In this document: positions 24,683 through 37,800 of the stretch, one piece after another
Numbering within the stretch: the stretch's first letter is position 1
How the letters are laid out: every line of letters starts with the position of its first letter
DNA from: Onchocerca lupi
Taxonomy: Eukaryota; Nematoda; Chromadorea; Rhabditida; Onchocercidae
Assembly (NCBI GenBank): GCA_028564675.1
Contig: JAOVVO010000214.1
Location: 1 to 64,000 of the forward strand
Length of the DNA stretch: 64,000 nucleotides
Reading direction: 5' to 3'
Translations under genes and position numbers: made by a program
The notes under the pieces: model-generated
The model's database searches: none
What the model saw: only the letters and a program-made list of their open reading frames with translations
Told to the model about the DNA's origin: nothing

Positions 24683-26430
24683 CGTTGCGGGACGTTTTCG
24701 GAATTGATACCTCAATGAAAGAAGAATTTGAACAAGATTAAAAATTAATTTTCGCTTTCCAAAATGTTCTATAGCTTTCAGAAGGATATTCTGTGGCAAT
24801 GAATTTTGCTAAAAACATTAGATAGTATATTTTCAAATGTTTCATTCAATGACTCAAGAATGACTGTTCAGTTTTTTTGAAGTAAATAAACAGCTAAATT
24901 TATCAATTGAATTTTTTTGGAACGCACTGTATTGTTAGCAATAATATACCAAAAAATTTTTCTATAAATATGTTTACCGAAACCTTTTCAAATTCATCAT
25001 TTTTTATCGTTTTTGTAAGCTTTCATAAACTTTTTATTAATTATATATATGCCTTGTAATTAATCAATCAAACTCCTATACATGCAAAATCGGCTAAAAA
25101 ATCTTATAGATCTCAACATTTCGTTAATTTATCGCTCAAAGTCTCCTATAGTTCCTGAAAATGATGTGACATTGATATGACATCAGTCTAGCAATAGTAT
25201 TGTGCCTTCTTGCTGACAGTAACATTGGTTTCTGATCTGTTGATGCAATGTTTAGAATGGAGAGTATTGTCATATTTGGATAAAGTAATTTGAATAAAAT
25301 TGTCACTCCCAATCTTTACTGCGAATGAGCTGAATGTTGATGCAACTTCCAATGAATAATTTTAAACTTAAATATTTATTTCAAAAAAATATAACAGCAA
25401 TATTTGAAAAATTGTTGATATGACAATTTTAACATGTCTTTTGCTAAATGGTTGTTACAGAATTAAATTAGAATAACATTTCGTGATGAGTTGAATTCTA
25501 AATATCATTGCAATAAAAACAATTTTATAAAAAAATAATAAAGAATAAATTTTCGAATTCTTGGAAGTAACATCTATAAAGGTGAATTACTGAAGCTAAT
25601 GCAAAAAAGCAATTTCAATTCTTAACAAAAACTTTGAATATTAAATATGATTAGATTTCATAAGGCAAAAAAATTCATAAAGTTTGCTGCTCGTGAAATT
25701 TCACGTGAGTCCTTGTTTATTATTTGGATTCATTAACTTTCTACTGCCCAAGTAGCTGTCTTTGTTTCTCTGAGATGAAAATTGTGGATGATGTTGTTTC
25801 AAACTCACGTGGTTCGTGCCAGATATGTGTAATTAGAATAGCAATATGTTAAAAATTGATTTTTCAATGAATTTATGCTCCGTTTCTACTTCATGATCTT
25901 ATTTTGCTCATTCATGGAGCATTGAATCGCTAGGCAAAATATTAAGCTTTTGCTTCTGACCAATGGAATTAAACAATGCAATTGATGAAATAAAGCCTAG
26001 ACTATCTATTTAGAAAACATCTATTAGCCATGCTACACACATTCATATATTCATTTTTTTCCTAAAATTTCTCTATTTACATTATAATTCTCCGTTGAGA
26101 TTCGAAAATAATTGGATTATTATTAATTTATTCACAAGTATGCTTCAAAAATTTCAATATTTTGAATTTTTGGAAAATGGGTTATCCATTTTTTTTTTCT
26201 GTTTTTTGTGTGCAAACAAAAGGCACTGCTGATAGTTGTATCTATTTTGTGGCAATATAAATACAGAATATTTTGCCAGAATATAATTTCACATGTTAAA
26301 AAGTATAAACTATCTTTCATATGTTTAGTAAGATTATCACATATCAAATTTTGGAACGAAAAAGAGTATTTTTTTTTTAAATTATGAATATTTCTTTTGG
26401 AATTTTCGGAGATATTTTAAAAAAATATAT
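24683..26430. other. Non-coding interval with dispersed repeat C copy 2
   Basis: Contains the second copy of repeat C (24885-25355). The remainder to the retrotransposon relic is A+T rich with no supportable gene; a gag region would be expected here if the BEL element is full length, but I could not recognise one. Confidence 0.5.
24885..25355. repeat. Dispersed repeat C, copy 2
   Basis: See copy 1 at 21085-21545. Same orientation, about 3.8 kb apart, moderately diverged with small indels. Confidence 0.78.
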
Positions 26431-29400
26431 TGGAGAAAGTCAGATGCATTGCTAGGTGTGGAAGGAATTGCGGATTTAGTCACTCGTAATTCCATAAAAC
26501 AACCACCAGCAGAAATATTCATGGAAACAGAAATAGGAATGGTCACAGGTGTTACACGAAAGATGAAGCAAGCTAATAATAAAGAAGTGGAAAACAAGAC
26601 TCCGATGAAATTAAAGAAAATTGAAAACAGAACAAAAAAGGAATCGAAAATACAAATGGTTCAGATTGAAGAAACATGGAAATTGGCAGCGATTGGAATT
26701 AAAATCAAGAACGAATACGATTTATAATACGAAAATTAATGAAATCACCAGAATTATTGAAATGTTACGATGAATATTTCAAAAATTTATTAGAATTAGG
26801 AGTTAAGGAAAAGGTAAGGAACCAGAAGGAAACATCTCGAATATCTTACCTACCCCATCAAGCGGTATTGACACATCAGAAATCCACTACGAAGCTATGC
26901 GTAGTATTCGATGCATCGCAAAGACGAATGAAGGTCCATCGCTAAATGAATGTTTGTATAAGGGACCAGTAATGTTACCATCATTCATAGAAATTCTTTT
27001 ACGAGGTAGGCAAGGACGCTATCTGGTGATAGCTGATGTGGAGAAAATATTTTTGTAAGTCAGCTTGAAAAGGGAAGACAGGGATGTCATTAGATTTTTG
27101 GGTTGAAAGATAAATCGAAGGAGGCGACTCAAGAAAACCTGGTTACTTTCGTTTGGCAAGAGTTCCGCTTGGCGCAGTATCATCGTCTTTTCTATTGGCA
27201 GCTGTCATCAGACATCTACTGAGTGAAGAAAGCTCTAAATTATCAATAGAAATTGCGAAAAATCTTCACGTCGATAATGCCGTACTAACCTCAGAAAGTG
27301 AGTCAGAAAGCACCAGAAAGGCCAAGAAAGCGAAAGGATTATTTAATGAAGCCTAGATGCAATTGAGAGATTTCCATGCAAACCATGATATTAATATGAA
27401 AAATGAGCAAAAATGACAGAGAAGATAAAAGTAAAGTTGTTAGGCATCGAATGGAATACAAAGATGAATTTGCATGAGACTTGAAGATACTACAAGGAGG
27501 CCTTCAAACCAAACGCCAAATATTACAGTTTCATGCAACTACGTATGATCCATTAGGACTATTGGGTCCAATCACATTCGCATGGAAACTTTTGATTCAA
27601 GACTTGTGGAAGAAAGGTATTTCATGGGATGAAAAATTGGAACCGGAAGAAATGAGACGCTGCTTGGAATTAGAAAAGACATTCAGCCAATTTGATGTCA
27701 TAGACGCAAGAATACTCTGAGATACACGTGTTTGTAAATGCATCCGAAAAGGCAGTAGATCTAGCAGTATATGCGCGTAGAAGCAGTAGCACGCCATGCA
27801 AGCCACAATTGATATATGGGAAAACAAGATTAATTTCAAAAGAGAAAATAGGAACCAATCCGCCAACATTCCTCGATTGGAGTTATTTGCTGTCACACTT
27901 GGAGTAAAAGCGCTGGAATTGATCAGACGAGAAATTGAAGTGGAAAAAGCTTACTTATGGACAGATAGCTCTTGTTCCTGTACTGGATAAAAAAACCGCC
28001 GGTAGGATCCAGATACATCTCAAATAGAATTGATGAAATAAGAAGATATGAAGAAATTGAATTCCGTCATGTAGATCAATAAATAATCCAGCGAACAAGG
28101 TTTCATGAGGACTTCTTCCAGAAAAATTGAAAGACAACTTATTATGTTGAAATGTTCATCATGGCGTGGGAATCAAAAGAAAATTGACCTGAGAATAAAG
28201 TCATGAAAGAAGTATTGTAAATGTTTTATGAGTACGGAACTGATAGAAAAAGAAGAGATACAATCACAGAAATTAATGGCGCTGATAGATGAGACAAGAT
28301 TCTCATCCTTACTCAAGTTAATAACAACAAAACTGTATTTCTTACGCTTCCTTGCGAAAGTGTCAAAAGAAAAGATAAAAAATTTGAAAGAGCTCTGAAA
28401 GGAGAATTTCACAGTTAAATAGTATGAGAAAGCAACACAATGACGGTCTAGATGACAAAACAGAAAGCAAGAGGAAATCGAACATTGGAGTTTAAGAAAA
28501 GATCAGAATGGAACTAAGAGTTGCATCGGAATACTGAGAAGGACCATGTTCAAAATGAGGATTTTCCATGTTTCATCAATAAAGGTAAGTTTGCAGAATT
28601 AATTGTAAAGCATTAACATGAGAAATCATTTCATGTGAGCGTGCACTACATCTGGAGTAATATGAGACACGGTCGGGCATATATTAAGCAAACCTTGAGC
28701 AAGATTTTAAAGGTTGCATCATGTCGGTGGCTATGTCGTTTGAACAACCAGGTTTTCCTGTTTATCTCACTGCTAAAGTTGCGACAGCGCGACTATTTGC
28801 AACAATTAATGCAGGCTATTTGTCCCAATTATAATAATGGAAAATCATGCCAAAATAAAACGATGAATGGCTTTTTCACATGTCTGCCATTAGAGAAATG
28901 CACCTTGAAGTAATGGAAACGATGTCTGCTGAACAATGCATACAAGCATTTAGAAAATTTACAAGTCGAAGAAAACAATCGAAACATATAATTTTCGATA
29001 ATGCCAAGAATTTTGCAACAGCTTTTAAATTACTGATAGAATTGAGCAGAACGGAAAGTGAAACCATGGAATGAGAATTCATTACTCTAGGCGCTCCTTG
29101 GCAGGGCGGCGTTTATGAACGAATGATTGGAGTAATTGAAAGATCCGTAAGAAGAGCAATAGGTACAAAGCTTCTTAACAATGCAGAATTAATAACTCTA
29201 GTTACGGAATTTGAAGGATTATCAACGAAAGACCTTTGGTAGATATCGAAGAGATGTGTTTGATGTTAAAAGCTGGGGATTTTTTGTATTCAGGCTCAGG
29301 TCAAAGGCAACAATTAATAGAAGGAGAGGATTACAGCAGAGATAGTGCAATATCCGACATTAGAAATCTGCAAAGAAATTAACAAGTGCATCAGTATATG

Positions 29401-29725
29401 ATCATATGCAAGAGACTTGATCACTTATGGAAAGTATGGTGAGATAAATATTTAGAAGAGCTAAGAAATCGAGCTCGACGTAAACATCGAGGACCTCGCA
29501 GCCGAATTCGGCGAGAATCAGAGATAGATGAACTGGTGTTGTTGAAAGCAGATTGCTCCAGAAATATTTGAAAAATAGGAAGAGTTACAGAGATTCATAA
29601 AAGGTAAGGATGGTATATGCCGATCAGCAGTTTTAAAAATAATTGGTGGAAACGAGCTGTGAGAGCAGTAGGGCATCTCTATCCTTTGGAGATCTCGAGA
29701 GCATCGTTGAAATGAGTGAGGAGGA
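26430..29725 (+). pseudogene. BEL/Pao pol polyprotein relic (protease-linked region, RT, RNase H, integrase, DUF5641)
   Basis: Order along the plus strand: DALLGVEGIADLVT at 26447 (end of the DUF1758 protease-like region); a linker; RT from about 26740 with LCVVFDASQRRMK, YKGPVMLPSFIEILLR, GRYLVIADVEK and LARVPLGAVSSSFLLAAVIRH; the catalytic YVDD region reads HVDN at about 27270; then ATTYDPLGLLGPITFAWKLL at 27537; an RNase H-like part to about 28000 (PRLELFAVTLGVKALE, LWTDSS); integrase from about 28640 with KHIIFDNAKNF and GAPWQGGVYERMIG; and a DUF5641 tail to 29725 (RARRKHRGPRSRIR, GRVTEIHKGKDG). Frameshifts (for example after RRMK near 26930) and in-frame stops (for example near 27057) kill it. 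This is host-genome retrotransposon sequence, not a functional gene. Confidence 0.9.
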
Positions 29726-29739
29726 TCATAGAAAAATGA

Positions 29740-30160
29740 TTTCTTTGTCAAATAAAATAATTTGTAGTCCTCGTGATGGCTGTATGAATATTATTTTTTT
29801 GTTTCAAATCAAATGACTTTGTTTAAATAGCTTTAATCTCTGTTTTATGCTGTTGTAAATCATACCATAAAAGACTGCTCTCTCATGCGCTAGCAAAGAA
29901 AAGTTTTCTCATGCCATGGAGACTTTTCATTGTGGATCATTTTGAAGATTGGAATCAACGAGTGTGGTTGGATGTTTTGGCTCGGGTATGGGATTTTCAC
30001 TTATTCGTGTTATCCCCTTCATATTATGAAATCGTCGTTTAAATTGTTTTATTGATATAATTGATTTGTAATTGTTGTGTATGTTTTCGTGTTATGTAAT
30101 TTTTTGTAACAAAGCCTTAATTATCCAAGTTTGTGATAGCGCAGAGTTTCGATAACAATA
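29740..30160 (+). repeat. Possible 3' LTR remnant of the BEL/Pao element
   Basis: Directly follows the DUF5641 tail. Shares ordered motifs with 22700-23290 (listed there). Ends are approximate; a target-site duplication was not found. Confidence 0.42.
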
Positions 30161-30944
30161 TTATAAGAAACAAGAATTGTCACAATTAAGAAGATTAGTG
30201 ACATTAATAAAAGCTTAAGAAAATGTATCAGGCATAACTTCGTTTTTTTTATGTTAGGCATAATATCTTTGTTTTTTTTCAAATCTGACTGCTGCGATTC
30301 TTAATTTAAAATCGAATTGCCTACGATATTATCATTTACTTATTTCATCCATGACACTCTGTCATTACTGGCATCATATATTGCTTCTGTTTGTAATGAA
30401 ATTACAAATTTATTGACAAAAATGCACTTTTATAATATATATTCTTAAGAAATGGTTAAATGAAAAATTTTTGTCTTCAACGATTTCGAATAATTGAAAG
30501 ATTTAAATACATCAATTACCAACGAATTGATAACTTTTTTTTTTTTTTAATTTTGACATTTTGTCAAATTATGAATTTTCATTAAGATATATATTCTTGT
30601 CTATTCCAACAATTAACAGTTAATTGGAAAAATTTCGCTATATTTCTAGCTGAAATACATTTAAAGCTTTACTATTTTAGTGAAATATTTCGAATTATTT
30701 CTCAACAAACTGATCAATCTATTATTATTTACAATTCATGTTTATTTAATTATGCAGCTTATTCTCATTTTCCCTTTAAACTGACGTGTTTCATTATTAA
30801 AAATTGATCCTCCCATTTTCTACTTTTTTAATTTTCTTATTGATATATTCACATTGGAACATTCTTCAAAAATTCATTTATCGTCGAATATCCAATTTTT
30901 TGCCGTGTTTTCAAAATAGGCAATTTGCAGAGTTTAAGGATATT

Positions 30945-31215
30945 AAGGATACAAAAAAATGTGCAAACCTTTGTCAGCACCGAATAGTTTCTAATGATAC
31001 ATAAACTTGTTGGAGCTAGATAATTTACGTCAGGATGCAAAAAATATGCGAGCCTTTGTCGAGACCAGACAGTTTACATAGAGATGCACAAGCTTGCTGA
31101 AGTCAGATAAGTTACGTAAAGATACATAACTTAATTAACGCCAGATAATTTATACAAAAATGAACAAGTCCATTTTGGCACCAGATAGTTTGCATAAGAA
31201 TGAACAAGATTGATT
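30945..31215. repeat. Degenerate ~40-bp tandem minisatellite
   Basis: About six units with the consensus elements AA(G/C)CTTGTTG, (G/A)CCAGATA(A/G)TTTAC and AAAGATGCAC. Unit length varies between about 38 and 46 bp, and units are diverged. Confidence 0.75.
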
Positions 31216-31274
31216 ACATATGAAAATTTGTCTTTTTTGCAAATTAATTTCGGATTTCCGACAATGCATTCATG

Positions 31275-31640
31275 ATTAAAAATTGAAAATTTCTCAATAA
31301 TTTTTTAAATGAAAAGAAAAAAAAATAAACCAGTACTTAGCTTAGCTTTCATCTTTATCTATCTTAACCTTCATCTATCATTTCATAGATTAATTTTATG
31401 CATTAAACAAATTATCATCATTTATCGTATCCTTTTCTCCGCATGTGGTCCATGAATTTTTATGCTTCTTTCCTCTTATCTAATAGTCTTGATTATCAAA
31501 TGGAAAGTTTTCCATTTTCTTTGTCAGTAAAAATAATTGGAAAAAAGATATTCTGTTAATACAGTGCTATTTATTTTGAAGTTAAAACAATTAAAGCAAG
31601 ATTTAATTATTACTTGAACGACAACAATTAATTTCAATTA
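31275..31640. repeat. Dispersed repeat A, copy 2
   Basis: Aligns with 18025-18290 but carries about 100 bp of extra sequence in the middle. Lies immediately left of repeat B copy 2. Confidence 0.8.
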
Positions 31641-31734
31641 TAATTTTTCTTTGTAAAATTGTAAATATTGCGATTTATTTATGCAAATTTGGCAATTAAA
31701 TTTTCAATTTGTCCTTTAGAGAAAGAAAAGAATT

Positions 31735-32060
31735 TGAATTTGAATAAATTTGAAACGAAAAATTCCTTAATGAATTTTGAAAATTTTTTTATTGAATGAA
31801 ATAATAAAATTTTTGCAGAAAAAATAAATGAGTCAGAATTTTAAAAATTCAGTATTATGAATTTTTTACAAAGAAATTGCAAAAACAGTAGTTTGATCAT
31901 ATCTTATGAAAAATGAAAGTTAATTTTTAAAATTTATTAATTTCGAATTTTTTAATTTTTTCCGCTTTTTCGAGTATTTGAAAACATTATTTTGTATTCA
32001 ATGACGTAATCGTTAATCCGAAGAATATTTAGCTAAATGCCATTCATGTTAAATCGCCGT
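31735..32060. repeat. Dispersed repeat B, copy 2
   Basis: Aligns with 20515-20830. Here A and B are about 100 bp apart, whereas the first copies are separated by 2.2 kb holding WDR35 exons 1-3. Confidence 0.8.
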
Positions 32061-34802
32061 AAAGAGATTATATATTTATCATAACAGGAAAAAGTCTTTA
32101 ATTAATCCGTGCTGAAATATCACTAGCTTAGATTGTTTGATGTCAAATAATTTTATTAATAGCGAAATATCAAATATTGCCTTAAAATAATGAGAAATTT
32201 TATAAAATTTCCTTTGTCCAAGTCCCATTTCTGTCAATTATACTATTTAAAAGTAACAATTACTAAACTAAAAAAAAAATTAAAAAAGAAAAAATGTTTG
32301 GATTGATTTGTTTTCTGTTAACAATAAAACTAAAAAAATAAAAAAATAAAATAAATCATCCGGGTTAGCATTTGTGTTATTTATTTTAATAGGTCATTTT
32401 TTTAGGATTTGGGTCATTTTTTTTTTTCAGAAATAGCATTGATTGTCATGAAAGTAATTTTTGAAATATTTTTCATTAGAGATCGGAACCTGAAAAAGAT
32501 GAACTTATTAAGTAATTTAAATCTTTGTTATGACGTATTTTATTTGCCGCAACAATTTTACGATGAGTTGATGAGTTTCGATAATACAATCGATAATTCG
32601 TACTGTCTTTCAATAGTAGGAAAGTTATCTGAGGATTGCTCGTAGTGGAAATTGATAGAGTTTGATGAACTTTTGTAAGCACCGCTCATCGAATTTCGAT
32701 CAAAGCAAAGGACTGAATGTTTCCGTTTAACAGATTTTTAACAAATTTGCAGTGAAATTATTTGCTACATCTTTACCCGGCAAAAATTCACTTATAAAGC
32801 AAAGAAAATTAATTTTTTTCTTTTTTCAGAACATATTAATTAAGTACAAAGATAATTATAGCATAATTTGCAACTTCTTAACATAACGCAGCAGGAAGTC
32901 TATTTAATCTATTTCATCATGGCACAACACAATTTACAATATGCTAATTATAGCATAAAGATCAAAAGCTTAGTTACATCAAAATGTTTCTTTCTGTAAT
33001 ATAAAGATCTTTGGTTCTTTTATCATATCTATATAAAAAAAATAATTCGGTTGTTCCAATACTGGTAATTTTAATGTTTTTCAAAACAAAGTTTTTTTTT
33101 TTTGTTCAAGTTGTTTAGTGCTACCATAATGAATGCAATTCAAGTGATATAAATAATATGATTAATATCATTATTTTAATTGCTTTTAATTAAAATTATT
33201 ATACTAACATTTAGTTTTACCAAGAAGCAATGTCTTCTTTAAGTTTTTATCATTATTGTTTTTATACAATTTTAGTAACGATATAATTAATATCATGATA
33301 TCAATTATTCCTAATTAAATGTTATTTTATAATTTCGGTTCATACATGAATCGTCGAAATGTAACATCAATCGTTCGGTTAAACTGTTCAGAAATTAATT
33401 TCATTTCTTAATTCCGTAGTGGGTTTATGAGAGTCACATAAAGTGTCAAATAATGAGATTTGGATCGGCTTATGGCAAATAATCACATCTAGTTTCACAT
33501 TGAATAGATAAGGTCAATTTAGAATAGACTAGGTTAATGAAGAATAAAAAGGATGTAATTCCAAATATCTAAAATTTGCAACTCTGTCTAATTGGAGCAA
33601 AATAATTGTGACATTGTAGATATGAGCTTAACAAATATCAGGTGATTATGTGTCAGGTAAACACATTCTAAGTCAAATTATATCTTCATTTAAGCCAGAC
33701 AGTATTTGGTCTAGTAGAATTTTTATTTTTCAGGTAATAATAAAATTTAATATTTCACAATGAGAATTGAGAAATATCTAAATCAAAATTTATTCATGAA
33801 TCTAGTAAATAAGTCAGTAATTCATTGTTTTTTTTAATTTGATCCATGTATTGAATTAAATAGTTCAAAATAATTCGACCAAATTACATGAATTGAAGTT
33901 TCGATGTTTGTTTGATTTAAAACCAGGTTGCATTAGCATTATCTGTGAATGAATTTTAGGATCTTAAAACAGACTGATCAAATGCTTGTTTCAGTCAGCT
34001 TTTTTCTTCTTTTCTTTATTAAAACTTTCTCGAGCAGAAGTAATTAATTAAAATAATTTGATACTTATGACCGAGTCGTATTAGCAAACAAAAAAAAAGA
34101 AAAAAAAAATTCCATGAATCACATTATCCCCCTTATATCATTATTTATTTGCTTCAAACTTTTTTCTTAACTTCATCATTCTTTTCATATTTTGTTACTG
34201 TAATACATCATCTTCGTTTTTTGATTATCATTAAGTAATTGCGAGCTTTTATGTTTCTTTTAATTCAAAATATTTTAGCTAAATTAAGTGATAACTTCAG
34301 CTATTAATCGGCACAAATCTCCTTATAAAAAAAAATATTTTATCATAAAATCTTAAACTCCCATCTTTAAATTAAAAAAAAAAATTGTGGGTTTAAAATT
34401 TACAAGTTTTGCGATTGCGAAGTATTAATTCTTCTAATTATTTACATATGTGATGAAATATATGGTATACATGTATATGTATATTTGTTTAGTTTCGATA
34501 TTTTTTTCTTTTTTTCGTAAAAATTTGTAAATAGCCGAAGTATTTTTGCGTTATCAGAACATTATCAAAAATGGAATTTAAATTTAAAATGGATCGAATT
34601 TCGCATAAGAATAAATTAGAATGAATTAGCAAATGAAAACGCAATTTCGAGTTTTTTCTTTTTTTTTTTTTATTTTTTTTATAGAAAAACGAATAAACCA
34701 TCCATTAAAAATATTAATCGTTTAAATAAATGGAAATTTTTGGAATGACGAACAGATTCTTAGTTTCAATAATGTCATTTTACTAAAGTTTCAGTGTCAA
34801 CC

Positions 34803-37800
34803 ATGTCACAATCAGCTAGTCCACGTTCCTTATCAATTACATACGAAGAAGACATGTCCGAAAAAGTTTACTTTCAAATAATTTTATCTAATTAAATTTT
34901 ATTAAATAAGATATTAATTTGAAAATTCCAAACTGTCTGTTTAAAAATATTAAGTTATTTTATTTGTAAAAAGTGTATCTTCGTTGCAAACACATTCATC
35001 TGATAATTTAACTAACAAAAGGCAAAATAACAAAGCGATTATATTGATGAATTAATTGGTCAATTTTTATTTTTGTTTAAATAATAGTTAATAGTAATGA
35101 TAATTGCATATTTTATTAATTTATGTTTTTAAAAATTTATAATTTTCGAACAAAAAATTCCATTTTACATCCAAATTGAACAAGCATTTATTCCTAATTT
35201 AGTGGTTAAAGAGGAACTTGTAGCAAAAGCAGGCATTGGAAAATATTGAAGTGATAGGTGAAAATGATAATATGGCGGCAGAATCGGTAACAAATTTAAT
35301 TCCGCTTAATGCACGGCCAAATCAACAGTTGAGAAAAGATTCGGATGGATGGAAATCATCCGGTAAGCATTACCGGAAAGCATCTTATGGTGCTCATGCA
35401 AGTTTCCGGCTTAGAATGCTTCAGGAACAACGCATACAACCCGTTCGTCAATTTTCATCTTTACCATATGTTTTAATTAATTGTCCCAAAATTAGACAGC
35501 ATAAAATACAATGATTGAATGAATTTAACAAAAATTTAATTTATTATTCTTATAGAGTTTTATGACAAAAATACCCAGTATACGACGACAAAAATTAGAC
35601 GAATTACAACATGGCGATTTGAATAAATCCAAATTTGCATTATATGCCGTACAAAATGGACATGAATTATTTGGCGGTAAGTTTTCTATAAATTACTAAT
35701 TACAAATTTATGTAAATGTTTCAATACTAATTTACAGAAATATCATCAAAAAATCACTAATATTTTGATCAAAGAAATAATATATCTATTGTTACATTTT
35801 TTTATGCATATGTTTTATTGATAGTATCAGATTTTAGTAATATTTGTATACATATATTTTTATATATTTATTAGAATGATATGATATGATATGATAATTT
35901 CATATAAATAAATATACATGAAACATATGAAAGGATGCTTAAGATAACATTTTTCTTAAACATTGATATTTAGAATATTTTATTGACGTAATAGCTGGTT
36001 AAGCTTAGATTTTTCAATTTCAATTTTGCTTCCTCTTTTTATTTTTCAACATTTATAGAAAAAAAAAATTGAAACTGTTAATTAAGGAAATTAAATTACG
36101 AATAAAGTAATATCAAGGATGACATCGAGGAATACCTTTTGTTCGTCAATCATTTCAGCAATTATTATTCAAAATTTGTATATAGCAATATTATTTGTGT
36201 TCAAAAAATACGGATTAATACAGAAATATAAAGTTTTGACTAATTATTTTATCAATATCAAGCTATGGGAATAAATTTACAATTTTTTCAAATTGCAACT
36301 AATTACTTTTCATTGGAATTTTTCATTTACTAAACAACTTTATTTTTATTTTGATATATCAATTCTAATAATATTTATTACTTAGTACCGATAAATAAAG
36401 AAGAATTATCCGCTAAAAATGAAAGGATGGATGAAATGCTTAATTTTCTCTTCCTCAATTCTTAATCAAAATTAAATTTTTTTTTTCATATTTTCTTTAT
36501 AGTTACAGAAACTATTAAATATTACTTTACTAGAAAGTAATAATTCTTTTCATTTTCTTTTTTAATATGTATAGTGAAATGAATTTTTCCATAAAAAAAT
36601 TTTTTTTTTCGTTTTTCATAATAGCATCAAATTTCAGATGCAATGATGACATTTAAAGTTTTTCGCTTAAATAATGAATTGATAACATTGAAAGATTTAT
36701 ATCGTCATTTCATTACAGTAAGAGATTTTACTACGAATAGTAGAAATGATAAGAACAGTCAACTTTTTTCTGCATCAATCAATAATGTCATCAAATTAAA
36801 AAAAAAAAAAAAAAGTAAAAAATTGCAGCAGAACAAAACATTTTTAAAGAAAATTATTTAAGAATAAACAAATAACGGAAATAAGAAAAAAAAAAGAAAA
36901 AATGTTTGATTTTTATTTCGATGATTATTTTCCGAATTCTCAAACACATTTATGCATATATGTAGATGAATAAAATGAAATAATAAGGATCAAATTAGCA
37001 AGAAAAATGATGTTATTTTTAATGTACGCATAGATAATTTAAAAATCTTTTCATTTTTTTTTAGAAATTAAAAATTATTGCATTTGAAAAACAAGAAAAG
37101 AAGAATAAATCATCTTACAGTAAACATTTCTGTATTTTTTTTTAACAATAAAAAATCTCACATAATTTTATTGTTAAAATTTGCTGAACAATTAATTAGT
37201 AGAGAAATTAATTGAAAGAAATTAATGCAAATGATTTGTTTCTTCATTCTATGAATAATAATTGTTGAAATTCGAATATTTCTTTTATATTTTTTTAATA
37301 AATTCTAAATTCATTTGTCTAAATGAAAAATGGGAAAATTTAGGATGGATGTATGTATTTGTATGTGTATGTTTAAGATTGGTAAAGCATGAAATATGCA
37401 TATATATAGGAATATAAAAGAATAAATGATTAATGAGTTTTCGTTCCATTTCTCAATCTTTTCTGGCCTTTGATTATTCTTCGTTCGTTTAGGCCAAGAT
37501 AGAATGTTTATGTATTTGGCCAATGCCCTAATAAGAACAGTTTTTTTCTTTTTTTATTTGCCCACAAAATGCATCTAACTTAGTCGATCGTACTTCTTTG
37601 CGTTTAAGCAATATGTCGTAGAAAATTAAAATTAAAAAAGATAGGAAAAAGCGCGGAAAAATTATCAAATTTTTCGTTATTCCCCGGAGGACGGATTGGG
37701 AGAAGAAATCATAATTCCAAACGATTGACGAAAATGCTCATTTTACTCGTTTAAATTTTTCTTCTTTCCATTCTTTTCTTCCTAAATTAAAAATTCATGC

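Larger units (their letters stand above)
22700..30160 (+). mobile_element. BEL/Pao LTR retrotransposon remnant (extent inferred)
   Basis: The pol relic at 26430-29725 is firm. The outer limits are inferred from two diverged LTR-like segments in the same orientation. About 3 kb between the left LTR-like segment and pol lacks recognisable gag and carries repeat C and a minus-strand gene candidate, so the left boundary may be wrong and the true remnant may start near 26.4 kb. Confidence 0.4.
30161..34802. other. Repeat-rich interval upstream of the stomatin gene
   Basis: Holds a degenerate minisatellite (30945-31215), dispersed repeat A copy 2 (31275-31640) and repeat B copy 2 (31735-32060). 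From 32.1 to 34.8 kb it is A+T rich and would contain the promoter of the stomatin gene. An exon-like segment near 32.48-32.64 kb is not supported well enough to annotate. Confidence 0.55.
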
